Below, piece by piece: positions 7,255 through 16,590 of a stretch of DNA of 64,000 nucleotides. Both the position numbers and the translations under genes were made by a program. Location: assembly GCF_000016125.1 (NCBI RefSeq), contig NC_009135.1:930001-994000 (forward strand), given 5' to 3'. The stretch's first letter is position 1. Each line of letters opens with the position of its first letter. This DNA is from Methanococcus maripaludis C5. Its GTDB lineage: Archaea; AGJL01; Methanococci; Methanococcales; Methanococcaceae. The notes below the pieces were generated by a model that worked only from the letters and a program-made list of their open reading frames with translations, did no database searches and had not been told where the DNA came from.

Positions 7255-9492
7255 TTATTCAACTGTTATTTTATAGACTTTTGTGCTTGAGGAACCATCA
7301 ATTCCGTCCCATGAACGGTAGTAATCAAATTTTATTTCGACTTCTCCTGATTCGGTTGCATTAAAAGTCCACTCGTGAACTCCACCTGCACCAACAATAC
7401 CGTCTTCTACGTCATCTTGAATATATTCATCGAACAATAATTCTATTTTATTTTTATCACTTATTGAATAATTCCAAGTATATCCTGTTGTCGGGTTTTC
7501 ATCAAGTTTTATAGTCATATTTTCCCCGATAACCATATTTTCTTCAGTAGTTTCCACCTCAACGTCTGAAGTATCTTCAACTAATTCAATGTAAGGTTCA
7601 TAATAAGGATATTCATATTTTGGTAAATTAATTGTTTTTACGGTTTCCCAGGTATTTTCATCGATTACGTGTATTTCATAGTTTGAAAATGTGTAGAGGT
7701 AATCTCCAATATATAATGACCTTAAAACACCGTAGTCTTTGAAAACATCATCTTTGACCATTGTAATTCCGCTTTCTTTAACTTCTAAAGCATATGCGTG
7801 GCTTCCAGCTGGAAGTACAAGTATTTCTTTTTCAGAATCCCACAAAAATGCGTGATGTTCGTAGAGTGCAGTTGACCAGTATTCGTTTAATGAATATTTT
7901 GAAAGTTCTTTTGGGTTTTCAAAGTCAGATATGTCAAATAATGAAATTTTTACCATATTTGAGTCATCTTTTCCAATTCCAATTAAGTTATTATCTCCAA
8001 TTGGATGCAAATAAGTAGAATATCCTGGAATTTTTAATTCACCGAGAACTTCTGGATTTATCGGATCCCCTAAATCAATTACAAGTAAAGGATCGGTTTC
8101 TTTATAGGTTACAACGTATGCTTTGTCGCCAATAAACCTTGCAGAATATATTCTTTCCCCCTCTTCAAGGCCTGTTACTTTTCCAATGATTTCCATGTTT
8201 TCGTCGAATACATAGATGTTATTTGTTTGTATGTCATTGTATCTCCAGTCGTTTCCAATTGTTGTTGCAATTCTTAAGTTTCCAGTATATTCGTCCATCG
8301 AAAAGCTGTTTAAAATGGTTCCTGGAACTTTTCCGCTTGTTAATTCAAAATCATCGAGACTTATTTTTGCAATACCGGTTCCTTCAAGTTCTTCCCAGTG
8401 ATCTTTCAAATAAATTTCATAATCATTTTCAATTTCATTTTCCAAATTATTCATTTCTTCTGAAGATAGTGTTTTTAGGTAATCTTCAAGAATTTCAGTC
8501 ATTTCAACATATTTTGCACTGTCCCCAAAATCAGTATTTGAAAATACCCGATCAAGTTTGTCAGCTACTTCTTTCGGGAAATATTTATCACTATTTTCAC
8601 TTACAAACTTCATTATCAGTTTATCTTCATTATAATCGAGTTCATAAGCAAAATACATGTTTTCTTCTGAAACATAGACCGTGTTACTGTATGAACCTAC
8701 CAATGCAACCGTGTTTTCAATATCTCCGCTTTCAACATCCATTGACGAAATAATGTATGTCGATTCAAAGCTCGGGTACATGATATCAGGAATTACTGGA
8801 ATGTATATACTTTCATATCCAATTTTAACACCATTCCATATTATTGGCCCATTTATTCCATATTCCTGAACTATTAAGTATAATTCACCATCAATTAATC
8901 TCGAATCAACGTATGATCCGTTTAAATCCTTTGCCCATATTAATTCAGGCGATTTTGGATCTGAAATGTTGTAATTTTTAATTCCTTCATAGGTAATTAC
9001 AATTAAATTATTTCCGTCAAGATAGAGATTTCCACCTTCAGAGATATTTCCAATTATTTGGGCAGTTTCGGCAGGTACTGCATCAATTGCATAGGTAACC
9101 TGTCCCCAATAACTACTCCAAGTTGGACCTTGTGTTGTATAAAATATAAGTTCACCATTTGTTTTTACAATATCAGCTTCATCTACGCCAACTACCTGAA
9201 CATTTGTCTCCGAATATCGCTCTTCAGAATATCCCTGTGCTACTGAATCAGTATCGTAAGCAATCTCAGACGTTACAGCATAATCTTTTACTGCAATATT
9301 ACTACTACCATAATAATACCCAGAATCTGATAGTTGTTTTACAAAATTATTAAAATTTTCTTCAGAATTTGCAGGAACTACATTAAAATCCCCCGTATAA
9401 CTTATTCCAGAATTATCTTTCGGATTATAGGTTAAAAAAACTGCAGAGGTTACTAAAAGTAGCCCCAAAATAATAATTATATTGCGATTCAT
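7255..9492 (-). CDS. Exported beta-propeller protein with C-terminal chagasin-like domain
   Basis: 745 aa. A short N-terminal hydrophobic helix (IIIILGLLLVTSAVFL) acts as signal or anchor. Residues ~80-630 resemble the secreted beta-propeller family distantly related to WD-40 repeats (VQVVGVDEADIVKTNG is its signature). The last ~85 residues carry the three motifs of chagasin-type (I42) cysteine-protease inhibitors: NPTTGYTW from residue 666, GAGG near 701 and YRSW ending at 728. ATG at 9492 follows GGTGATTTTT. It is the last of a run of minus-strand envelope genes. Chagasin assignment is by motif only. Confidence 0.8.
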   Translation of the reverse strand: MNRNIIIILGLLLVTSAVFLTYNPKDNSGISYTGDFNVVPANSEENFNNFVKQLSDSGYYYGSSNIAVKDYAVTSEIAYDTDSVAQGYSEERYSETNVQVVGVDEADIVKTNGELIFYTTQGPTWSSYWGQVTYAIDAVPAETAQIIGNISEGGNLYLDGNNLIVITYEGIKNYNISDPKSPELIWAKDLNGSYVDSRLIDGELYLIVQEYGINGPIIWNGVKIGYESIYIPVIPDIMYPSFESTYIISSMDVESGDIENTVALVGSYSNTVYVSEENMYFAYELDYNEDKLIMKFVSENSDKYFPKEVADKLDRVFSNTDFGDSAKYVEMTEILEDYLKTLSSEEMNNLENEIENDYEIYLKDHWEELEGTGIAKISLDDFELTSGKVPGTILNSFSMDEYTGNLRIATTIGNDWRYNDIQTNNIYVFDENMEIIGKVTGLEEGERIYSARFIGDKAYVVTYKETDPLLVIDLGDPINPEVLGELKIPGYSTYLHPIGDNNLIGIGKDDSNMVKISLFDISDFENPKELSKYSLNEYWSTALYEHHAFLWDSEKEILVLPAGSHAYALEVKESGITMVKDDVFKDYGVLRSLYIGDYLYTFSNYEIHVIDENTWETVKTINLPKYEYPYYEPYIELVEDTSDVEVETTEENMVIGENMTIKLDENPTTGYTWNYSISDKNKIELLFDEYIQDDVEDGIVGAGGVHEWTFNATESGEVEIKFDYYRSWDGIDGSSSTKVYKITVE

Positions 9493-9602
9493 AAAAATCA
9501 CCGTTTATTTTCATAATAAATACTGTGTGGTAAACCTTAAAAATAGTTTTTAAATCGTTCGGTGAGTTCCGAACATTTTTTAATTGAAAATAAAAAAAAT
9601 AA

Positions 9603-10148
9603 TTAGTTGGATTTGTATGTTATTTTCGAAATTATGTGATATGCAATAAGTAAACTTAATAAAATCAATCCTACACCAATTAAAACATTTAAATCAGAAT
9701 TAACGGCATTTACTGATTCAGAAATTCCGGAAGCTGCCATATCAAATTCTGAAACTTTTAAAGCCTCATTTGTGGCCAAAACCGCTGAATCCATTAACTG
9801 CATTTCGTTTCCAAATCTAATAAACAATATACTGTACAAACCGCTTAAAAATACAATTACAGACATTGGGAACAATATTATCATTTTTTCAAGATCATTT
9901 CTAATTAAATAATGTCCTTTTTCCGTCAATCCATAATATACCCATTTTCTTCCATTTTCATTCTTTTTTACAAGTTCTCCATCAACCAGTATTGATAAAT
10001 GTTCATGTACTGTTGATTTGGATAATTTCAATCTCTTCGAAAGCTCAGTTACCGTGTAGTTTTTATTTCCGAGTGCTTTTAAAATAGATATTCTTGAATG
10101 CGAGGATAGTGCTTTTAAAAATTTTTTGTTAACTTCAAGTCCAGTCAT
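9603..10148 (-). CDS. Membrane-anchored winged-helix regulator (ArsR-like)
   Basis: 181 aa. Residues 1-80 form a winged-helix DNA-binding domain (SRISILKALGNKNYTVTELS then KLSKSTVHEHLSILVDGE). Two hydrophobic segments follow, roughly residues 92-112 and 153-173, with a non-conserved extracellular loop between. Such one-component regulators sense envelope signals directly. ATG at 10148 chosen; a TTG two codons upstream is the alternative, ribosome site weak. It sits between an exported domain protein and the propeller gene, so it may control either. Confidence 0.78.
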   Translation of the reverse strand: MTGLEVNKKFLKALSSHSRISILKALGNKNYTVTELSKRLKLSKSTVHEHLSILVDGELVKKNENGRKWVYYGLTEKGHYLIRNDLEKMIILFPMSVIVFLSGLYSILFIRFGNEMQLMDSAVLATNEALKVSEFDMAASGISESVNAVNSDLNVLIGVGLILLSLLIAYHIISKITYKSN

Positions 10149-10185
10149 GCTCAACCACTTAAAAATTTAAGAAAAAAATATTTTA

Positions 10186-11418
10186 TTATTCTTCTTCAGA
10201 ATCTTTTCTCTTTTTCCATCTTCTATATAAAATGTACGCAACAACTGCTACAACGACAATTATTCCAATAAATGAGTAATTGGTTCCTTCCTGTTTTACC
10301 TGGCTGTTAGCGGGATCGAGTTCGAATTCCTGTTTAATGGTAAATTCTTCGTGGTATTCGTTAAAGTATGTCAAAGTTGCAGTGATATTTGTTTTTGAAT
10401 CCCCAAATATTTCCAATTCATATATTCCTGAATCAGAATCATCTTCTTCTAAATCGCCGATATATCGAATGTAATTATCGTTTAATTCAACTGCACCATC
10501 AATTTCAAGTACGCAGTGCTTCAATTTCGAAGTTCCCCTGTTTGCAAGCGCAATTGTTACTTCTTGACCTCCAGAAATCGGTTGTACACCATCAAGATAT
10601 AAAAACGGCTGGTTGTCAAAAATTGTACTTTTTACTTTTAGATTTATCGGAATTGATGAAGTATATTCTGCTCCGTCTTCCCCAACCCATTCAATATTTG
10701 CATTTATGGAATAAATTCCATCTTCGGTTGTTGGAATTGCGTATGCATCAACGGTTATTAATTTTTGAGTTTGTGGACTTAATGATTCCAGATAGAATGT
10801 TGTTGGTCCAACAATGTTTAGATCGCTTGTTCCAGCCAAATTTAAAGTCAGATACTTTGCAGTTCCAGTTCCTTGATTTTTGATATAAATTTCAAGTTCT
10901 TCGGATTCTGAAGGGTTTATTGGAGTGGTATCGTCTAAATTAATTTCAAATTTAGCAATTCCGTATATTGGGACGTAATATATTTTTGTTACTGATTTCT
11001 GCTTTTCATTTGCATCGTCATTGGGATCATATTCAGTTGCAGTTACTGTAACATCAATTCTGTACTCGTCAGAAGGTGCATTCTCGCTTACATGTATTTT
11101 AAAGTATGCGGTATCACTTTCACCCTCGTTAAGATGTGAAATTTTAGCAATACCTGTTTCAGGGTTCACCTGTTTTATTTCAAATGGATAATGCGGACTT
11201 ATTTCGACTTTGATGTCTTTTAACTGTTTATCGTAGTTGTCGTTAACTATCTTTATCCAAATGTTTACATCATCCCCCGGATGTATCACGTTTGGATTTG
11301 TTTCTCCAAACTCAGAATTATCTACCTCATACTGCGGATCGTCCACAGATAGCGCATAAGAACTCGTTATTAATACAAATGCAAGTAATAATAGTCCAGA
11401 CTTACTCAAAAGTCCCAT
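10186..11418 (-). CDS. Exported protein with CARDB/NEW3-like repeats and C-terminal anchor
   Basis: 410 aa. N-terminal signal peptide (LLLLAFVLITSSYA), then three or more immunoglobulin-like beta domains with the pattern of COG1361 S-layer-type proteins (for example DVNIWIKIVNDNY and LEIYIKNQGTGTAKYL), then a single membrane helix (IIVVVAVVAYILY) and a basic KKRK tail on the cytoplasmic side. Probable cell-surface accessory protein of the adjacent MacB-like exporter; family members commonly neighbour ABC transporters. Start preceded by AGAGTGATATA. Confidence 0.8.
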   Translation of the reverse strand: MGLLSKSGLLLLAFVLITSSYALSVDDPQYEVDNSEFGETNPNVIHPGDDVNIWIKIVNDNYDKQLKDIKVEISPHYPFEIKQVNPETGIAKISHLNEGESDTAYFKIHVSENAPSDEYRIDVTVTATEYDPNDDANEKQKSVTKIYYVPIYGIAKFEINLDDTTPINPSESEELEIYIKNQGTGTAKYLTLNLAGTSDLNIVGPTTFYLESLSPQTQKLITVDAYAIPTTEDGIYSINANIEWVGEDGAEYTSSIPINLKVKSTIFDNQPFLYLDGVQPISGGQEVTIALANRGTSKLKHCVLEIDGAVELNDNYIRYIGDLEEDDSDSGIYELEIFGDSKTNITATLTYFNEYHEEFTIKQEFELDPANSQVKQEGTNYSFIGIIVVVAVVAYILYRRWKKRKDSEEE

Positions 11419-11529
11419 TATATCACTCTTTTTATGTTTTAGGTTGGATAATATTTAACAAAATTATTCCTACATCAAATTAATTAAAATTAACGCTACA
11501 TTTTTCCACCAACCAGTTTAGTTTTATGA

Positions 11530-11991
11530 TTATTCCCGATATTTTTTCAAAATTATTGGAATTTCTTCCTCAATTATTCCATAAACCCGATCTAACTGAA
11601 TTATCCGATTTGAAAGTTTTGAATCTTCCTCATCCAGTAAATTTTTACCATCATTTAAGATTACACGTATTTTAGATACTGCTTGAAGTTCGTTTGTTAA
11701 AATTGACTCTAAACAGTTGTCTTTAACTTGATAATATCTTTCTCTCTCACCTGGAAAGCTAATCTGCCCTATAAGTTTGGTTTTCAATAATAATTTGATC
11801 ATATTGCTTACCGAACTCTTTGAGACATTTAATCTTTCAATGAGATGTTTTGCAGTTGTGTAAGGTGGATCGCATATCAAAAGATAGGCAAAAATCCTGC
11901 CTGCGATTCGTGGAAATGCAGTTGTGGATTCAAAAAACTGGCCAAACTGTTCAATGAATGCATCTTCCTCATCCAGATAACGTTTTACCAT
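11530..11991 (-). CDS. GbsR/MarR-type transcriptional regulator
   Basis: 153 aa. Winged helix with GRIFAYLLICDPPYTTAKHLIERLNVSKSSVSNMIKLLLK is the GbsR-type arrangement; a C-terminal helical part likely dimerises. AGGTGCTAAAAAAATG marks the start, 11 bases after the ABC ATPase gene stop, so it is in the exporter operon and probably controls it. Ligand unknown. Confidence 0.82.
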   Translation of the reverse strand: MVKRYLDEEDAFIEQFGQFFESTTAFPRIAGRIFAYLLICDPPYTTAKHLIERLNVSKSSVSNMIKLLLKTKLIGQISFPGERERYYQVKDNCLESILTNELQAVSKIRVILNDGKNLLDEEDSKLSNRIIQLDRVYGIIEEEIPIILKKYRE

Positions 11992-12002
11992 TTTTTTAGC
12001 AC

Positions 12003-12728
12003 CTATTCCTCTTTTTTAATAACTTCAGTTTCTAAAACTTCGCCATCCTTAACTCGATCAATTTCAAGGATTTCCCCATCTTTCATTCGGATGACTTTTG
12101 TAGCATATTTTATCATGTAATTGTCATGTGTAACCATAATAACAGTCATTCCTTCGGAATGTAAATTTTCAAGTATCTCCATTACCTGTTTACCGCTTTT
12201 ACTGTCAAGATTTCCAGTAGGTTCATCTGCAAACAGTACTTTTGGATTATTTGAAAGAGATCTTGCAATTGCGACTCTTTGCTGCTGACCACCTGAGAGT
12301 TGAGAGGGTTTATAATTTTCCCGCTCACTGAGCCCGACGATACTCAATAGTTCTTTGGCTCGCTTTCTCCTTAAATGTTCATCTTTCCCATCCAGAGTCA
12401 TCGGAAGTTCAACATTTCCTAAAGCCGTCAATGTACCAATTAAGTGAAATTGCTGGAATATAAATCCACTAATTTTTCGCCTGAATACTGCACGTTCGTT
12501 TTCGTTCATTTTTGTGGTTTTTTTACCTTTTATGTAAACATCACCCTTTGAGGGAACATCTAAAAGACCCAAAATATTCATTAAAGTGGATTTTCCACAA
12601 CCACTCGGGCCCATGATCATTACAAATTCTCCTTCTTCAATTTTTAAATTAATACCCTTCAATACATTTGATTTAGCTTCGCCAATACCATACGTCTTGA
12701 TTACATTCTTTGTTTCAATTAAAGCCAT
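12003..12728 (-). CDS. ABC transporter ATP-binding protein, MacB/LolD type
   Basis: 241 aa. Walker A GPSGCGKST near residue 40, Q-loop FQQFHLIGTL, signature LSGGQQQRVAIARSL, Walker B VLFADEPTGNLD and H-switch VTHD are all intact. The LDVPSKG insertion and TGNLD are typical of MacB/LolD exporters that act on lipoproteins, peptides or surface components. One base separates it from the permease gene; GAGGGGAATAATATG sets the start. Confidence 0.93.
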   Translation of the reverse strand: MALIETKNVIKTYGIGEAKSNVLKGINLKIEEGEFVMIMGPSGCGKSTLMNILGLLDVPSKGDVYIKGKKTTKMNENERAVFRRKISGFIFQQFHLIGTLTALGNVELPMTLDGKDEHLRRKRAKELLSIVGLSERENYKPSQLSGGQQQRVAIARSLSNNPKVLFADEPTGNLDSKSGKQVMEILENLHSEGMTVIMVTHDNYMIKYATKVIRMKDGEILEIDRVKDGEVLETEVIKKEE

Positions 12729-12729
12729 A

Positions 12730-13923
12730 TTATTCCCCTCTCAAAGTATCAACAGGGTTTAATTTTGCACCGCTTCTTGCAGGGAAGTAGCCACTTAAAA
12801 TTCCGACCACAAATGAAAATATTAAAACTCCTATAATCAATTCCCATGAAATCCATGCCCTGATTAATCCATAACCTGAAATTTCTGCAATGTATTCAAT
12901 ACCCTTTGCAATTAATATTCCAAGAATTGTCCCGATAATTCCGCCGAAAAGCCCTAAAAATCCAGCTTCGACAACGAATATTGAAAGTATCGTGTTATTT
13001 TCGGCACCAAGTGCTTTTAAAATTCCAATATCTTTTCTTCTTTCCAAAATACTCATGTGCATCGTGTTTGAAATCCCAACAGCACCCACGAGTAATGAAA
13101 TCCCTGCAACACCAACCAAGAATATTGTTAAAACACTAAAAATACTATTAATTGACTCGGCAAGCTGTTCTGAAGTTAAAACTGAAAAGTTTTCGTCCCC
13201 CCTTGAATCTTCGAGTTCCTTTTCGATTTCTTCTGCAACTTTGGCAACATTTTCACCATCCCTTATCTTAACCATGAATACATTGTACTCATCCGTTACA
13301 TCGAAAACTTCTGAAGCTGCTTCGTATGGAATTACAATAGAATTATCATCATCAGGGTTTCCAAGAGGTTCTAAAACGCCCACTACCTTATATTTTTTGT
13401 CGTTAATTTCAATTTTATCCCCAAGATCTATTTCCCTATCGAATGTATCGTGTGATAGGCTGTTTCCGATCACACATGTGTATGTATCACTGTCTTTCAT
13501 CCATCTACCTTTTTCAAGCTCATATCCATAAGCTTCAGTGAAAAATATCTGGTATATTGATGCTTTTGTTGCAAAAACGCTTGAGTAGTATTCCTGATCA
13601 TTGTATGTTACAAGGGCCCCCCCAAACCAGCCGTACAATAAAACATCAACACCCCTTACATTTTCTACAGCCCTTAAATCCCTATCGTTAAAATTTTTGG
13701 ACATTGCAATGCTTGTAATCTGCTGTGAAGGGTATATTGTAATAACGCTGGCTCCTGCTTTGGATATTTCTTCAGTAATATAATTTTGAACACCATACCC
13801 TAAAGAAATAAGACTTACAATTGCCAAAATACCTATAACAATACCAATTATCGTTAAAAGACTCTGCGTCTTTTTTTGAGTTATGTTTCTTCCCGCAAAA
13901 GAAACTATATCCTTTAGTTTCAT
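12730..13923 (-). CDS. ABC transporter permease, MacB/FtsX family
   Basis: 397 aa with one N-terminal helix, a large periplasmic-type domain (MacB_PCD, about residues 40-240) and three C-terminal helices forming an FtsX domain (SILERRKDIGILKALGA is the coupling-helix signature). Works with the adjacent ATPase as a mechanotransmission-type exporter; substrate unknown. First gene of the minus-strand envelope operon. An inverted repeat lies ~40-70 bases upstream of its start. Confidence 0.92.
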   Translation of the reverse strand: MKLKDIVSFAGRNITQKKTQSLLTIIGIVIGILAIVSLISLGYGVQNYITEEISKAGASVITIYPSQQITSIAMSKNFNDRDLRAVENVRGVDVLLYGWFGGALVTYNDQEYYSSVFATKASIYQIFFTEAYGYELEKGRWMKDSDTYTCVIGNSLSHDTFDREIDLGDKIEINDKKYKVVGVLEPLGNPDDDNSIVIPYEAASEVFDVTDEYNVFMVKIRDGENVAKVAEEIEKELEDSRGDENFSVLTSEQLAESINSIFSVLTIFLVGVAGISLLVGAVGISNTMHMSILERRKDIGILKALGAENNTILSIFVVEAGFLGLFGGIIGTILGILIAKGIEYIAEISGYGLIRAWISWELIIGVLIFSFVVGILSGYFPARSGAKLNPVDTLRGE

Positions 13924-13962
13924 TGATTTTCACCGGAGATCCGTTGAAATTTGATAAAAAAT

Positions 13963-13991
13963 AGTTTACTTAGTTTAGTTCTTAATAAACT
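13963..13991. promoter_or_regulatory. Operator-like repeat upstream of the exporter operon
   Basis: AGTTTA occurs at 13963-13968 and 13972-13977 and its complement TAAACT at 13986-13991, giving a tandem plus inverted arrangement (AGTTTA-N8-TAAACT) in the promoter region of the permease gene. The operon encodes its own GbsR-type regulator, so an autoregulatory site is a reasonable guess. No footprint data are implied. Confidence 0.35.
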
Positions 13992-14060
13992 TGGGAATAT
14001 TGTAATTTATATTCTTTTTGAATTAAATTTAAAAAATATCTTAAAAAGTTAAAAAAAGGT

Positions 14061-14645
14061 TTAATATTCTTCGCATTGCTTTTCAAAGTAAGCTGTCGGG
14101 TGTCCGCATGAAGGGCATTCAACTGGCGCATTTTTGTCTTTTACTAAGTATCCGCACTTTCTACAGGTCCAGTATATCTCTTCATCTTTTTTGAACATTG
14201 AATCTTTTTCAATTTGCTCAATTAATTTTTTGTACCTTTGTTCGTGGTGTTTTTCAGCTTCAGCAATCGCAAGAAGTCTATCTGAAATTTCTGTTAATCC
14301 TTCTTCTTTTGCTATTTTTGCAAATTCTGGATACATTTCTGTATGTTCGTAATTTTCCCCAGATGCAGCTTCCTTTAAATTTTCTATTGTTGTTCCATAT
14401 GCGGTTGGAACGGCTGCTCCATCGATTATGATTTCAGCAGGGTTGCCATTGTCTTTTTTAAGCGAATCGATTAATCTAAATAACCATTTCGCATGCTCTC
14501 GCTCTTGTTCTGCAGTCATTGTAAATATTTCAGCTATTTTTTCATAGCCTTCTTTTTGAGCTATCTTTGCGTAGATTGTATATCTATTTCTAGCCTGACT
14601 TTCCCCAATAAATGATTTTGAAAGATTTTCGATTGTTTTTTGCAA
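14061..14645 (-). CDS. rbr: Rubrerythrin
   Basis: 194 aa. N-terminal ferritin-like di-iron domain with [16 protein letters not shown] and EREHAKW, second pair EYEHTEMYP and EKHHEQRY, then a C-terminal rubredoxin-like iron site (CRKCGYLVK and CPSCGHP). Reduces hydrogen peroxide in anaerobes. Start placed at the TTG at 14645 because GAGGTG sits 6 bases upstream; the in-frame GTG at 14654 lies inside that ribosome site. Monocistronic by context. Confidence 0.93.
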   Translation of the reverse strand: MQKTIENLSKSFIGESQARNRYTIYAKIAQKEGYEKIAEIFTMTAEQEREHAKWLFRLIDSLKKDNGNPAEIIIDGAAVPTAYGTTIENLKEAASGENYEHTEMYPEFAKIAKEEGLTEISDRLLAIAEAEKHHEQRYKKLIEQIEKDSMFKKDEEIYWTCRKCGYLVKDKNAPVECPSCGHPTAYFEKQCEEY

Positions 14646-14750
14646 AGCATCCACCTCGTTTACCTTGCATTAATTTATAAACTTCATTTTATATATTTTT
14701 TATAGATTTAAATCATTGAAAAAGAATTAGGGGTTATTTAAAAATCGAAA

Positions 14751-15908
14751 TTAAAAAAGTGTGAGTATTCCTTTAATTATACCTGTATTTGCTATTTCAA
14801 TGCTTGAAGCCATTGCAATATCTTTAAATCTTTCTTTTAAGCAGGGTTCTGTAGATACTGCTTCTTTTAACAGTTCCATGCATTCAGTTAAGTCTGTCGA
14901 ATCCACGTTTTTTGAAAGTATGTATACGGCAGATATTGCTGCAACAGACCTGTTTTCGTCCCTAAGCTCTTCTGAAAGTTTTAATAATACTTTTTCCAGA
15001 TTATCCATGTTGTAGCTATTTTTTGAGAGTTTTCTACTTACGGCATCCCCGTCAATTACTTCTGAAGGGCGTATCACAACTTTAGTATCCTTTTCAAATT
15101 TTTCAATTCTTCTTTTGGAAGTAACTATATCCGAATCAATTACCTCAATTTTTGAAACTTTTGGTAATTCTTCCTGTTTAATAACTTCTTTTTCATTGTT
15201 TTCAGGAACGCTTTTAACTTTACTCATTAATTTTTTGAGCCTTATATCAATTCCACTCACAAAGTGCGAAAATATGTTTTGGTTAAATTTATTAATCGTT
15301 TTTTCAGTTTTTCCAGAAATTTTGTAGGCGGATTTTACAAATTCTGAAATTTTAATCTTTCCTGAATTAATTTCATTTAAAAATTTGTAAATTATTGAAA
15401 TTTTTTCGTCATCATCCAGAGGGAGTGTATGTGCGTGCAATTTCGAATTTAAGAAATTATCATACCATTTTTCAAAATCCCTTTCAATTAAATTGAATTT
15501 AAATATCACAAAGTCTAAAACTTCATTATCTTTACAGTAATTTAAAAATGCAGCCAGTGATTTTGTATAAGTATCGTAAGAAGCGTTTGTTACTTCTTCA
15601 GCGTATATTTTAAATGTTTTATACGCTTTTTCAATTTCTTCCCTTGTAAATTTAGGATTTTCGAAAGTATCCATTCCTTTTTCAGATAATTTTATTGAAT
15701 ACCCATTTAATTCAGGATTATTTCCCATATCAATAAATCCTTTTTGCTTCAATATATCGATATTTCGATACAAATCTGCCCGTTCTAGAGATAATTCTTC
15801 CTTAAATATTTCACAAGACAGAAATGCATCGTTATCCCTGCTGTTTATTTTGTAGATATGCTTTAAAATGTTTTGTTGAATTTCTTCATCATTAATACTT
15901 CCGGCCAT
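14751..15908 (-). CDS. Winged-helix protein with helical C-terminal region, function unknown
   Basis: 385 aa. Residues ~10-80 look like a winged helix (SCEIFKEELSLERADLYRNIDILKQKGFIDMG). A long helical middle follows, then a charged linker (~residues 235-300) and a C-terminal helical repeat-like region (ELRDENRSVAAISAVYILSKN) that may be a HEAT-type fold. I do not recognise the family. Start at 15908 is fixed by AAGGTGCAGCTCATG; an ATG 16 codons upstream has no ribosome site. Possibly a regulator. Confidence 0.7.
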   Translation of the reverse strand: MAGSINDEEIQQNILKHIYKINSRDNDAFLSCEIFKEELSLERADLYRNIDILKQKGFIDMGNNPELNGYSIKLSEKGMDTFENPKFTREEIEKAYKTFKIYAEEVTNASYDTYTKSLAAFLNYCKDNEVLDFVIFKFNLIERDFEKWYDNFLNSKLHAHTLPLDDDEKISIIYKFLNEINSGKIKISEFVKSAYKISGKTEKTINKFNQNIFSHFVSGIDIRLKKLMSKVKSVPENNEKEVIKQEELPKVSKIEVIDSDIVTSKRRIEKFEKDTKVVIRPSEVIDGDAVSRKLSKNSYNMDNLEKVLLKLSEELRDENRSVAAISAVYILSKNVDSTDLTECMELLKEAVSTEPCLKERFKDIAMASSIEIANTGIIKGILTLF

Positions 15909-16073
15909 GAGCTGCACCTTCGAATTAAGATTAACATTAAAATAAAAATCAGACAATTTTCTATGAGATGTAGTGCTAGAAAATATTTAACCGTTATGAT
16001 TTAGTTTTTTTGGAAATTTAATGTTAAAAAAGTCTAAATTATAAATTATTTCAAAAAAAAGTTTAACTATTAA

Positions 16074-16478
16074 TTACTTTAAATTTATTTTGTAGCCATG
16101 AGGGCACTTTTCTGGACGATCTATAAATTCATATAACTTTTCAATTGTTTTGTCCGACACTGCATGCTCTATTTTACATGCTTCTTCTTGTGCAAACTCG
16201 AGATCAAGCCCTAAAATTTCAGTTAAAAAACACTCAATAATCCTGTGCTTTCGAATTGTTTCTTTCGCAATTTTTTCGCCAGATTCTTTGAGATTTATTC
16301 CGACATATGGCTGATAATCTATCAATCCGTCACCGTGCAACTTTTTAGCCATGCTAGTTACTGCGGCAGGCTGAACATTCATTAATTTTGCAAGTTCTGT
16401 TGTTTTTATTGGCCTTTTGTTTTCTCGAATAAATAAAAAGATATTTTCAAGATAGTCTTCAATATTTTGTGATACCAT
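16074..16478 (-). CDS. DtxR/MntR-family metal-dependent repressor
   Basis: 134 aa. Winged helix (IKTTELAKLMNVQPAAVTSMAKKL then DGLIDYQPYVGINL) plus the helical dimerisation domain with metal-ligand candidates (HRIIECFL, EEACKIEHAVSD, CPHG). The C-terminal SH3 domain of some relatives is absent; interestingly FeoA, encoded divergently, is an SH3-like domain. Divergent placement from the feo genes, with operator-like palindromes between, points to an iron repressor. GGCGATAACATG marks the start. Confidence 0.9.
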   Translation of the reverse strand: MVSQNIEDYLENIFLFIRENKRPIKTTELAKLMNVQPAAVTSMAKKLHGDGLIDYQPYVGINLKESGEKIAKETIRKHRIIECFLTEILGLDLEFAQEEACKIEHAVSDKTIEKLYEFIDRPEKCPHGYKINLK

Positions 16479-16525
16479 GTTATCGCCAAATGAAAAAATA
16501 TATATAGTTTCAAAAATATTATAGA

Positions 16526-16551
16526 ATTTAAGTTAAGTTAAATTATTTAAT
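16526..16551. promoter_or_regulatory. Probable iron-repressor operator before feoA
   Basis: Overlapping inverted repeats: ATTTAAG 16526-16532, TTAA, GTTAAAT 16537-16543, T, ATTTAAT 16545-16551. The core TTAAATTATTTAA (16538-16550) is a perfect palindrome, and the same architecture recurs at 16847-16872. Lies between the divergent DtxR-type gene and feoA. Inferred target of that repressor. Confidence 0.6.
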
Positions 16552-16590
16552 CTATCTTAATTAATTTGTATATATAATTTTGGTGGTCAT

